Source: Cerioporus squamosus (lineage: Eukaryota > Basidiomycota > Agaricomycetes > Polyporales > Polyporaceae). From it: a stretch of DNA of 64,000 bases. How positions within the stretch are numbered: position 1 is the stretch's first letter; the number at the start of each line of letters is the position of its first letter. The position numbers were made by a program, and so were the translations under genes. Of this stretch, positions 35,613 to 46,229 are shown piece by piece. The notes beneath the pieces were generated by a model. The model saw only the letters and a program-made list of their open reading frames with translations. It was not told the origin of the DNA and ran no database searches. Location of the stretch: NCBI GenBank assembly GCA_022592435.1, contig JABYQS010000071.1, positions 120,703 through 184,702 of the forward strand. Reading direction: 5' to 3'.

Positions 35613-36850
35613 CTTGTGTCGTAAACGCCATGACATCAAACACGAGACACATCGTCTGTTGAAGTGCCAGAAGGAGTGCCTGTTGCAATTGTGACGAGCG
35701 ATGCGCGACCACCTCGTGCTCTTACTCAGTGAGTGTCAGTGGCTTCCCTAAGGTCGCCGACTCGTAGACTCCCGTTGGAAGACTCACAGCCCCTGGACTT
35801 GCGTGTGGGCGACTCCTCAAGGCAGCCAAGGGAGATCCGCCGCGGCCATTCTCGGCGTGACCAGGCGCGGGCATGCGGAGAGATGACCTCGACGGACGAA
35901 ACCAGGCCCTGCTGCTCCTGGCAAGCCCGCCGGCTATCCCAGCGCGGTAGCTCGCCCACGCGTAACGAAGTACCGGCTGATGCGCACAAGTCGCTTGAAG
36001 ATGGACTGGCTTACGACGGTCACAAAGCGTCAGGTGCGCGTATTAATCCTGCGTCATCAGGCTCTACTTGACTCAGTGTCTTTTGATAAGTACAGACCGT
36101 TCCTCAACGCAAGATGAGACGTGGTCCCGCTGTGACAAGTCCTCGTCCTCCCATTGATAGATGCCGCGTGTGTTCCATGCCATAGGACACAATGTGTTAG
36201 CACGAGACGCATATCCTCTTGAAGTGTCACAAGGAGTGCCTGGTGCAATTGCGACTTGGGGCACGGCGATTTCTTGACCTCGTCCTCTTCCTGCGCGGTG
36301 AGTGGCAGTGGCTTTCGAGTCGGTATATTCGTTGATGGCAAAGATGCTGTAGTACAAGATCCCCGTCGGCCGTTCGCGCAGCGTACTACCAAGGATACAC
36401 GGCGTGTCGGGACGACTCAGGCCGCTAGTTGAGCGACTCCTCAAGACGGCGCACGGGTATCCTCCGCGAACGGTGGCGGCGGACGAATCCAGGCGCGGTC
36501 ATGCGGAGAGACGACTCCCCAGAGACGAACCAAGGCCCTGCTGCTCCTGGCGACCCTCGCCGGCTATCCCAGCGCGGCAGCTCGCCCACGCGTGACGAAG
36601 CATCGACTGATGCGCACAAGTCGTCTGAAGATGGACTGGCTCACGACGGTCACAAAGCGTCAGGTGCGCATCCTAATCTGCGTCATCAGGCTCTACTTGA
36701 CTCAGTGTCCATTGATACAGCCCGTTCGTCTACGCAAGACGAGACACGGTCCTGCTGCGACAAGTCCTCGTCCTCCCCGTCATTGATGCCGCGTGTGTTC
36801 CAATGCCATGGGACACATTGTGTTTACGAGTTCCCGTTGTTGCCACGTCA
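35613..36850. repeat. Tandem direct duplication, period about 0.55-0.63 kb
   Basis: Two diverged units share landmarks in order: CACGAGAC-CAT, AGTGCC/TCA-AAGGAGTGCCTG-TGCAATTG, GAGTG-CAGTGGCTT, GCGACTCCTCAAG (35808 and 36430), CATGCGGAGAGA, CCGGCTATCCCAGCGCGG, GATGCGCACAAGTCG, CTCTACTTGACTCAGTGTC and GCCGCGTGTGTTC. Identity is roughly 80-85% with small indels. Minus-strand frames read through both units, but nothing is recognisable, so I treat it as noncoding. Confidence 0.8.
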
Positions 36851-36885
36851 TAAGGCAGGAAGTTCCGCGCCTACAATAACAGCAA

Positions 36886-37185
36886 GGATGACATAACGGC
36901 GGGCGGGCAGGTAACGTAGAGAGTGGGGTGAGGCTCGTGTAGAGTACGGTGAGCGGGCTACGTAGGATAGGGAGACGATCATGACTTAGAGGCAGGTGCA
37001 GCCCAATAGAGAGTGAGGAATGTATAACATTACGACCGATGACATAACGGCGGGCGTGCGGGTAACGTAGGGAGTGGGGTGAGGCTTTCATCTACAGTAC
37101 GGTGAAAGGGTTACCTAGGATGGGGAGACGGTGAATACCTATCGGCAGGGATAACCTGACAGAGAGCGAGGAATAAATGACGTAA
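36886..37185. repeat. Tandem repeat, two units of about 150 bp
   Basis: GATGACATAACGGCGGGCG, GTAACGTAG-GAGTGGGGTGA, AGTACGGTGA and GAGAGYGAGGAAT recur at about 36886 and 37038. Units are about 85% identical. The array lies just downstream of the homeobox gene. Confidence 0.75.
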
Positions 37186-37267
37186 CGACCGGACGGTGGA
37201 GGGAGGGTGACCGACGTATACTTGTTGCAACCCGGGTCGTGCAAATTGCACTCTGCAGTAGTCGATA

Positions 37268-37725
37268 CTAAGTACTTCGACATCTATTCTCGAACCTGTT
37301 GTCATACGTGAGTTGTTGAGATGGACACAGACAACGAATGTGATCGTACCAGTTATTCACAGCGACCAAGTCGACGCCGACCTCGACCGCGATTCGAGAT
37401 CGATCTGCCAAACCCGGCTTTGGGTTCCTCCGATAGTAGATCTCGAGGATGGCTTTGTGCTCGTGAGTGACCCGGGTGCGGGGCCTCTGTAGGTCATGAG
37501 GACCCCGGGTCGGCTGAGCAGAACTCAGGGAGGCATCTGCAGCTCTTGTGGTCAGAAACCTGTTGTGGAGTGAGTAAGTAACAAAGACATCGCGTGCATG
37601 TACATGGGCGGGTGGCAACTGGACGTCGCTTGCGAATTAACGGAGCTGACGCTGTGCTTCTGCCCATCTGTCTCCGTGTACACGGACTGTGGGTGCGCGT
37701 GCGGGGTGTAGAAATTGGAGGGCAT
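37268..37725 (-). CDS. Small homeodomain protein, 119 residues
   Basis: Exons 37725-37604, 37559-37350 and 37295-37268 (122, 210 and 28 nt) total exactly 120 codons; introns are 44 and 54 nt with GTACAT and GTACGA donors and CAACAG acceptors. Residues about 66-119 form a homeodomain: an Arg-rich N-terminal arm (RPRTRVTHEHKAIL), helix 1 LEIYYRRNP, helix 2 DRSRIAVEVGV, and recognition helix VAVNNWFENRCRST. The WF of helix 3 is split by the second intron, and removing it restores the hallmark W-F-x-N-R. The protein ends immediately after helix 3; the first 65 residues are Ser/His-rich without a domain. It should bind DNA in the nucleus. It is far smaller than the mating-type HD1/HD2 proteins I know, and no mating-type neighbours are seen. 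Confidence 0.8.
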
Positions 37726-39417
37726 GATGACGGCCTGGCCACTCTGACCGGTTCCAGCCGGTCAGTGACGAGTAGGTACTCAGCTTCGATGAAGGGAGGT
37801 CAAATGGAGCGCATGCACGGAACCCGTCATCTCGGGGAAGGCTGGTCGACATGAAGAGCACAGAAACGGATGTAGACTGGGTGTCGAGGAACTCATCCTG
37901 AGTTTTTTTATCAAGCCTGCCGACATGTCAAAGCAGAGAGCGACATGAAGCATGAAGTCACAATACGACGACGTTGAAGGCCGGCCAAAGCTCGGGCCAA
38001 TGCGTTGATGTTCGGCACCCTAGGGGGAACTCGTAGGTGGTCTCATCTCATAGCGGCCGCAATAGGCTCCCGTCATCGCTTACAAGAGGCCCAAGTGAGT
38101 CAGCATGGACTGAGAGCAATGCGTTGAACAGCTATGAAGATGGCGCCTTCCCACGGCACCGAGTCTGAGCGACCAGACATTGTTCCGTGAAAGGAAGGCC
38201 GCCGCACCCAGGGCACATATACCCACTACTCGACCTGTCATGTATTCTGAGACAGTATAGCAAGAATAAGCGGCTGATACCGGTGCCTGTCTCGACTCCT
38301 GAGGGAACGAGGGCGGACGTACGAATGACTGCGATGTTCGTCCGACGAGGACTCATGCGAATCGTGCAACAGGCCAACGTCGCTGAGCCGAGCAGCCCGG
38401 CACTTCCGCGAGGCCACGCTGTAGTCACAATGACGGCGACTATCCACGCCAGCCTTCAGTCTAAAGCTGTCGATGCTGTTGCGAGCGAGTGCGTCGATAC
38501 TACGCAAACTAGCGTGACCCTGCGGTACCACCACCACCTCAAGTCTGTCAGCTTAAGAAGCTCCTCCGTACTGCGACCGAGCTAGCCAACCACTACTTGC
38601 GGTGGCCTGATTGTTGCAGGATGCTCCTGGACGGTGTATAGTGCCCAACGCATCGAGCCATTCATCTGAGCCGTTGAGATGTTAGATCGGGGCAATCGAA
38701 CGTCTGACGTTTATCGATTCCGTCAACCGAACGACGGACGCTTCTCCGGCGCTGAACATGCCTCGACATGGCGCCCTCTCATAGTCGACGCGGAGGTATA
38801 GGACGAAGTAGCATGTGTCATCTGCAGCGTACGACATGGACTAGATGACATGCGCCAATACAGCTAACAAGTGAAAGAGACGAACTGCTACAGCTCTGGC
38901 AGCAATTTGGCCGTTTCACAATAGAGCACAATGATCGGCCTGACATTCGCGACGTAGTAGAATCCTGGTGCTCCATGAACATGGTGACCCAAAATAGCTC
39001 CACGAGCAAATGTTCCCAGAGGAGAATCCACACGAACCGCGATCGCTCTCTGAGAGAGCAAGCCAAGCGGTAAGGGGAGGGGGAGACGTCCGAGTTGAAG
39101 CAGAACTCACCTATCCACGCGTGACACTCCTTCGCGGTAGTTGGCGGAAGACAGGCTCTCGTCGAGATCGGCATCACATAGGTAGGATGACGTCTGCGAT
39201 TGATGACGGACAGCAGGCTTTTCTGCGGAAGGCGATGGACCAGGTGCTTCGGAGGAGGGGGATCCGCATGCCTCCGCGAAAAGTCTATTAAGAAAAGAAA
39301 ATGACACAACCGGATCAGCGGGATGCGTTGGAGAGGCTGTAGGAGGGTAGGAGGAGGGCGGACACAGTCCAGTCGGGCAGGGGCAGGCGGAGAGGATTCA
39401 TGATATTTACCGGCGCG
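37726..39417. other. No supported gene
   Basis: Open frames on both strands (for example plus 38187-38585, minus 39432-38818) show no domain or consistent splicing. Confidence 0.35.
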
Positions 39418-39560
39418 ATGGGAGCTCCGCATGCGTCCGGAGCGTGCGGCTGCATGCCGCCGTCCATATGCATGCCTTGCATTCCCAACCAGGACCGAAT
39501 ATCAGGCCGACCGTGACGAGAAGAGAAGCCGGGAGGACGATGGCGAACGCAACCTAGCTG
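39418..39560 (+). repeat. Diverged copy of the dispersed GC-rich repeat
   Basis: GGAGCTCCGCATGCGTCCGG, GCGTGCGGCTGCA and GCATGCCTTGCA match the sub-repeat at 6280-6348. Downstream GGGAGGACGATGGCG and, at about 39775, CGCTGACAAAGC continue the same motif order with larger spacing. Confidence 0.65.
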
Positions 39561-40141
39561 AGTAGTAAGCAAGCGGGCATGATGCTCGAATTTGTAGCCT
39601 ACATATAAGGAAGATACGTACTTGAGTCAACTTAGAGTCAGCATCCGTGTCTCGTCACCATAAGATCTCCCCTCGTACGTAGGTAAGTAGATTGAGATGA
39701 AAGTAGAGGCGGCGTCCACGGGGGAAGTTGGCAAGAGCTCGCAGACATGTAAGTACAGCGGATGCATGGGCCGCCTCGCTGACAAAGCCGCGCAGCTTCT
39801 AGCGCTTGGGCCTGGAGCTCGGTTTGCATGTTGACTGTTCCTGGGCCTGGGCTCGTCGGCTGGTAGTCGGCCCAAACAACTTCGTTCTTTGTTCTGCTAA
39901 GTTAAGCATACGTGAAATTGACAACTGCAAACTCTAGAACATGATCACGAAAGCCACTTGTGCGAGAGATCAAGGAGCCACGCAAGCCGCTGACGCTGAT
40001 ACTTGGGCTTGACGCGTACGTCCTCCGGGATAGTGACTTTTGGCCTCCTTCAGTTTGGCGCGCCGACAACAGCTACATACACTCGAAAGAGACTCCATAA
40101 TTCAGCAGGACACCGCATCGTGCCGCGTGAGGCCCCACAGC

Positions 40142-40484
40142 CTATGTCGTAGGCGCATAAACCACCTTTCGGAGCAGCACCATCTCCTCTCGAATGGAAC
40201 GGAGCATAAGCTCGACGGCGTCACGCTCGACAACGAGCCGCTCCTCGTTCTTCTTGAGGGCCACCGTCCGAGCCAAAGCAACGTCCATTGACAAGTCGGT
40301 AACCTGCTCTACCGGAAGCTCTGCTGACTAGTGCGTCGTCAGCCACAGTCGCGAGGTCCCGATCGCGAAACATGCGACTCACATAAGGCACCTCCTTGCA
40401 GACCTCGAGCAAGTGCACAGTAGCTATGTGGAGCTTGAGTGCTGCCTCTGAGTGGAGTCGATACAAGTCATCGACGTCAACTCC
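40142..40484 (-). pseudogene. Coiled-coil coding fragment
   Basis: The minus strand first reads LYRLHSEAALKLHIATVHLL with EVCKEVPYVSRMFRD. One frame over it continues MDVALARTVALKKNEERLVV with ERDAVELMLRSIREEMVLL, ending at TAG (40144-40142). Both parts have clear heptads. No intron of normal size restores the frame, so this is either a frameshifted relic or two exons joined in a way I did not find. Family unknown. Confidence 0.4.
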
Positions 40485-41739
40485 CGAGCCCGTCTATATA
40501 TACTAATTTAAGTGGAGGATCGACAAGATGAGTGCTCGTTACTCACAGCAATGCCGTTGTCAATACAACCTACTCGCACCGCTGCATCACGGAAGTCTCT
40601 TCTCGCCATGATCCATTCCTTCATCACCGGATGGTCCATAGGAATGGCTTCCGGCCGATTGCATGGAAGGTCACGATCGCTGTGAGGCAGTCAGACTTCT
40701 GCCCTATGCATTATCGAGTAACATGCATACCTAGTGTGTTGTCCTTGGGACATGTCGACTTCACCGAGTGCGAAGCCGCAGTGTGAGATGATAGTAAACA
40801 CGGCCGCAGTGGTGGTCGATCGCGAAGCGCGAAGAGCTTCAGTGGCACAAATCACTGCCACGCGCCGGCTCGTTCCGGGGATCCGGAGCGACATGCATAT
40901 GGTAACTTGTAATATAACTTCCATTTCGGGATGATGTATATATATCCTTCTTGACACTGACAATATTAATCGAACGATCGCAATCATATGCGCATGCACA
41001 CACGCAGATCCCAATGGAGCATGCATATGGCATCCTGCTTGACCACCTGTGGTAAAAAGAAGATCCTTCGCTTCGATCTGGCAGGTCCCAAGGCAATCCT
41101 TGCGCATGGGACTCTCCTGGTCTGCCTGTGATGCGCGAGCTGGCAGGAGAAGGAATCTGGACATGCTCGCGACATATGGGTGTACTTCGTGGGCGCAGAA
41201 TCCGAGTCCGGAGCTCGAGGAAGATGAGACCATGCGGCATGATGTCAACTCCGATTGGCGGCAATCACCGAGCTCGGTTCGGGAAGTTCAACTGAGCGCA
41301 GTCGCTGGTTGGGATTCAGTTGCAACGTTGAACTACGTCCTCCTCCTCATCCTTCTCCTCCCGCATTTTCCTTCAATTCTCTTGTCACTCTCCAGATATA
41401 GACATGCCCAGGATCCTTCCCGTGTATCATACCCACGGCAACGTCGCCATTCTCAGGGCCATCCCCAGCCATCTCTGCGGAGGGAAGAGCTCGAAGTCAC
41501 GGCGTCGTCGTCGTGCCCATATCCACCATTCCTCTCCGCTTGGCCTTCACTCGATATGTGCTGAAGGGATGCTGGATCAGGAACCAACCACCCCATGCTC
41601 CGGGCTAAGTCTCGACGAGCGACGAGCGAGTCAGTTTCCGGCTTGCGGTCAGGGAAGGAAGGCCGAGCAGAGTGGCCAGCCGTGCTACAGGCATGTGTAT
41701 CTCTTACTCGCTCATCGCTAATTGCACGTGTCTCATGAT
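40485..41739. other. No supported gene
   Basis: Several open frames, the longest on minus 41248-40691, without domains. Confidence 0.35.
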
Positions 41740-42175
41740 AATACAACCAGAATACCCTTCTCGGGCGAGAGACTAGAACCCGATACCACCACCGCTGCCC
41801 ATATCACCGCTGCCGACAGCACCGCCGCCGCCTCGCCTTCCTTCGGTCATCGTCCCGAGACTGCAGAATATCCTTGTCCTGTGCAGTCGCTGTCCGCTGA
41901 TGCCATCCTCGGTACGTGTTCAGCTCTGATCTGGGCAGTGCTGTCGCATGATACTGAGCCATTGCTTTCCAGAGGACGTGCTGAAACATATGAACGAGAA
42001 TCGTCAAAGCATCCGGCAGCTCCAGATTGACATCTCGCAGGATTTGCAACGCTTGCGCCATAAGCTTCGTCGCTGCGCCGAGGATCAGCACAGCGTCTAT
42101 CATGTGCTCACACGTATACAATACGCGTCGATGTGCGCCAAGCAGGTGAGTGTGCGTCCCTCTATATCAGAGTAA
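41740..42175 (+). CDS. Possible coiled-coil protein, 3' exons
   Basis: A Thr/Ala-rich stretch ending SLSADAIL is followed by an intron (GTACGTG...TTCCAG, 41913-41973). Its removal joins in phase 1 to EDVLKHMNENRQSIRQLQ and DISQDLQRLRHKLRRCAEDQ, a convincing coiled coil. The frame ends at TAA near 42175 unless a GTGAGT at 42146 is used as a donor. The 5' end is not resolved: no in-frame ATG is nearby, and upstream frames (from 41404) do not join cleanly. Confidence 0.4.
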
Positions 42176-42540
42176 CAGTCGTTGACTTGAGGAAAGCGGT
42201 CATGCGGCGTTGTTGCATAGTTGCCTTCACTCTCATCACTTATGCCCCAACGACGTTTCCGACGTTTCCGCCGCCCTTGCCATTCCCGCTCATCTGTAAA
42301 GACGTTTTCCCCGCCTGCACTCATCTGTATCCCCGCCTGCACTCATCTGTACCTTGTAGTAGTCACTTTTCGAATATGCCATCAAAGCTTTCATTGTCGC
42401 GTGCCATCTAAATATCAATCGCGGCCGGGAGAAGGTAAGGCTTCTCAAATACGTTCGAGCATGAGCTGCCCAAGGAGGTGCAGCGCCTCCTCCAGATTAA
42501 TCGTACCGCCAATTAAGTTCGACTTGTAGCCCTCTAGCTA
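42176..42540. other. Intergenic, convergent 3' ends
   Basis: Pyrimidine-rich with short direct repeats (CCCGCCTGCACTCATCTGTA twice at 42311-42352). No gene seen. Confidence 0.4.
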
Positions 42541-43191
42541 TCACGCGCCTGGCTCTCCCTCTTCCTCTACCATCGGCATCCTATCGACGTTCAACTGCCT
42601 GAACATCTCTTTCATAGCCAACGATGCCTGTAACATGATCGGCGCAGTCGATGTAATCATGAATCCAGGACGTTCGCGGATAGCCGACATGACCTCCTGC
42701 ATCCTGAGATAGTCTTCCTGATGGACAAAGACCAACGAGAATAGCCGCGTGCGATCTCCGCTGGAGATCCAGCGGCAGGCACGATGCTCCTAGCGAGGGT
42801 ATACCTTCAGTGAATTCGACAGCGAAGACATGTTGCTAGCACTCACCAGATTATACTGGAAGTCAAAGGTAGAAGGCAATCTGTGTACGAGAACTCGAGA
42901 TTCAGCCCCGAGCCTTGCAGTCGGGAATGGCCAGGCAGATGCGGTACAGCGGCTGGCCGAAGAGAACTCGACGAGAAGCCATCCTAGCGATAGAGTGCCT
43001 TGAACACCGTGGGGAGTCATCGGGTAAGTAGGCAAGTACGACTCACTTGCAGCATAGCTCTCGATCACAAAGGCAGCAGCGACTGATATAACTTTGGACT
43101 GTCCACAAGCTCCGTATTCGCGGGTGACCAGAGAGACGTTGCGAAATTGAATACAGGGGCTACGTGTGGAGACTGCATGGACTGTGGACAT
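42541..43191 (-). CDS. Hypothetical protein, 181 residues, three exons
   Basis: Exons 43191-43047, 42998-42847 and 42789-42541 (145, 152 and 249 nt) give exactly 182 codons; introns are 48 and 57 nt with GTGAGT donors and AAG/TAG acceptors. The product starts MSTVHAVSTRSP, has a moderately hydrophobic middle (VISVAAAFVIESYAASTLSL) that falls short of a clear membrane helix, and an amphipathic C-terminus with an acidic tail (MPMVEEEGEPGA). I recognise no family. The clean exon arithmetic argues for a real gene; the start could lie upstream, since the frame is open for another 57 bases. Confidence 0.55.
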
Positions 43192-44691
43192 AGTAGCGGA
43201 GGTACCGGGAAACCTGCCTCGGATTCCCGCTTCAGAGTTGCTCGTCACTCATACTTATATATCGTGTACGCGTGAAGCCTGCGCAGTCCAATGCCTGCTG
43301 ACTACACAATTGTCAAGGTTTAGCAAGGTCAGCTTGGTTCAGAACGGGTGTTTCCGATGTCCGCACGCAACCTCTGTAAAAGGAAGGTCATATCGAAGTT
43401 TGGCAGCGGAGCGTCATTCATCCTGCAACTTCCTGATGAGGCAAACGGCGCTAGGTGCTTGGCCATGTTCGAATTCGCGGAGTTCAAACGTCACTAGTAC
43501 TGTCGCGTTCGGTATTCGACTCTAGCAGTGACATTGCCAGTACTTGCCGGATCTGGTACGCCAAATTACTCCTCGACCGAGCACTAGGTAGAAAATGGAG
43601 GGCAAGAGAGCCGAAGGATAACTACTGAGCGACCTTCCCATGGCCAATGATCTCGAAGTCAGACATCCTATGCCTTGGGTCGATCATCCGCAATCTGAGG
43701 AAGAGAATGAGTCGAGCCAGCGTGACCTCGAGCTCGCTCATCATGCGCGACAAGGTATGCCGCTCGTTCTATCTGGCTCTAGCTGAGTATGTCTTATTTT
43801 CTTTAGCGTTTGAGCTGTTGGGTCCCCCGTCACATTTATGGTACTTCCACGGAGAGCTGCGGGATTCTAGTACTGGCAGTCAAGGTGCGGGCCCCGCAGT
43901 TCTTCGTACGGGTATGGTGCAACCTCGCGCCATTCTAGCGGCGCATCCTCGCCAATTGTTTCTTTGTTGCTACTGGCGATTGACAACTATATTGCCGGAG
44001 ATCGTCTTCTGCCGCTGGAATACCACCCTTACTATGAGTGGCCTCAGAAGACAACCGGTACCCCCGTCCATATACCCTGTCTTGCTTGTCGCTTCCGCGG
44101 ATCACCAAGCGAACACTCTTGTGCTTGAGCCAACGAGGCGCGGGGACATGCAATGCAGACGCTGCAGCCGCCAGCGCGGCAAGGACTTGAAATATGGGGA
44201 TGGAGGGGAAGGTGTGCCGTGTTCGGGAGGTGAAAGATCCTACAGAACGAAACGCAAGTTGGACTGAAGTGTTTCTCGGTTTATGCTTGTCCCTCTGTAG
44301 TAAGGATGTATATCGGAAGTCCTCTACGTCCGCCATCCCCTGTATTCCTCCCCGCATTTACTCACAGTGTGTAGATTCAGTGAGTGTCTCTCCCGCTCGT
44401 ATGGACTTCCGTAATTGCTCTCATGTGCCAAATTGATAAGATATGAAGGCGGAGGCCAAGCCGCGCCGCAGGCAGCTCGCGGATAATACTATCGGGCATC
44501 GATGATTGATTGTTATGAAAACGAACTTGAGAATATTGGCCGCGCCGTTCAGTACTTAGCTAGCAAGGTCGCCATGGGCTAGTCGAGGCAGTGCTCCACT
44601 CGATATGCACATTGTCGCTCTGGCTGCAAACACCAGTACACATACTGTCACAAGGATCGAGAAGTCCAATTAACCACACAGGTCGGTCCCG
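43192..44691. other. No supported gene
   Basis: A plus-strand frame 43647-44267 and its shadows are open but lack domains and splice logic. Confidence 0.35.
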
Positions 44692-45553
44692 TCAACACTC
44701 TTCCTTCAACGCCTGCAACCGATCTGTCAGACGCTGCACGGCGATCCGATGTTCCCTGAATTCTTGCTCAGAACGGACGCGAACCTTGTCGATCTCAACG
44801 AGGAGGAGCCGCTTCTGGCAATCCAAACTCGACCGACGAGCTCGACGTAGCTGCAAGTGCCCCTTCGCTGTAAAGAACAGATGCTGTTCACTCCGCAAAA
44901 GGGCGGACCATCGGTCAAGATGGCCCTTAATGTTGTCAGCTACTCGGAATTCTGCACGTGTCCTTCTGCATGTTTCTAATTGTTGCTGGAGCTCTAGAAC
45001 AAGAGACTGCGGAGGACTCGTCGTGAGTCGCGTAGAGGTCGCGTCGCCGGCGCAACGTCTTACCTCCAAGGTCGGACCGACACTGCTAGCTTCTACAGCT
45101 TCGGCGAAATCCTGCATGCTACAGCATAGATACTCAGGTCAAGCATCTTTGGTGAGATATTTTATGGAGCGTATACGTACAGATCGAATATTTTCCCCGA
45201 CATTTCTGGTGTCAACGGGTCACGTTGTGAGATCGCACGAAGGGCACGGCCCAGGACATCGGCGCAGGATACGGCTTCCATGGATAATATCGGCAGAGTG
45301 TCTCCCCGAAATCTAACCCTACTCATTCGCGATATTTCTGTGCGGCAAATGGGGCAGATACTGGACCCTGTCCTTCGATGGGACAATATGCAGGTTGGAC
45401 AGAAGACATGCCCTACTACGTGTCAGCGCACGATACAGTGTCCGCTTCATTGTACTCACCGCACTGAGTAGCGACAGCGTGCATGAAGCCCTGATGTGGC
45501 AATCGATCATGGCAGATGGGACATTCGACTTGAGAGACGAGGGTCTGAGACAT
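44692..45553 (-). CDS. RING-finger/coiled-coil protein, 231 residues (paralogue 2)
   Basis: Exons 45553-45460, 45412-45181, 45118-45064 and 45006-44692 are 94, 232, 55 and 315 nt, the same four lengths as paralogue 1 at 32303-33161, with introns of 47, 62 and 57 nt (donors GTGAGT, GTACGT, GTAAGA). The RING is complete: CPIC, QCGHVFCPTC, CPICRTEIS. The exon-3 peptide MQDFAEAVEASSVGPTLE aligns with MQEFVDAVESSNSGPTLK of its partner. The C-terminal coiled coil (about 100 residues) is only weakly conserved in sequence but equal in length. It is predicted to be an E3 ligase-like protein with self-association through the coil. Confidence 0.82.
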
Positions 45554-46163
45554 AGCTGTCGCAATCTGAGCAACACCCGTCAATTAATATCACACCCAGC
45601 GCGACGAGGTTCCTACTTCGAATTTGGAAGGTGAAGTAGGGCCAGCTTACCTCAGCGAACAGAGCCATGGAGTTACCGCTCAGTATGATACCAGTACTGT
45701 TTACAGGGAAGACGGCCGTGCTCAGAGAAGATACATGATCCGGACAGTTCCAGCCCAACAGGAAAGACATGCTCGTTCGATTTGAGATTTGATATGTCAA
45801 GACTGGCACTACTGCTGAAGTCGGTATCCGGCCGCGGCATGCGGGTGAGCACCACAAGCACGACTAACCTTGGAAAGTCCATCGGTGTTGCTGACAAAGC
45901 TACCCTGGACAGGCGCGCATCTTCAGCTTGACTTGCCTTATATATATGCTCGTCCCCCCACCTATCGCGACTTGCCAACAATATCGACGACCTCCCTTTC
46001 TCGGCGACAATGGCAAGCCTCGAGTTGAGCTTTCTCCTATGCCATCAATGGCAGGTCGGTGATTCCTCTACAGCTGAGCTGTCTTTCCCTGGGCAGGTCT
46101 ATCGTTTCACATCCTAGTACTGACCGCTACCCTCCTGTAGATCTTACCCGCCCTGAGGGAACA
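45554..46163. other. Intergenic with a small dispersed repeat
   Basis: 5' flank of RING gene 2. At 45997-46055 it contains a piece related to the tandem unit at 29885-30310. No gene supported. Confidence 0.4.
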
Positions 46164-46171
46164 CATATAAG
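46164..46171 (+). promoter_or_regulatory. TATA-like element of the 46230 gene
   Basis: CATATAAG lies about 60 bp upstream of the ATG at 46230. Confidence 0.35.
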
Positions 46172-46229
46172 ACGTACATGGCACAGTCGCTGCCCCACAT
46201 TGCCCGGGCCCTCATTCCCTCATAGCACG

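Noticed and set aside
35733..36896. Plus and minus frames over the tandem duplication
   Set aside because: Similarity between the frames reflects the DNA duplication; indels between units are not multiples of three, so no coding constraint is seen.
37268..37725. Mating-type (HD) locus
   Set aside because: Only one very small homeodomain gene, no divergent HD partner, and no MIP or beta-flanking gene in the window.
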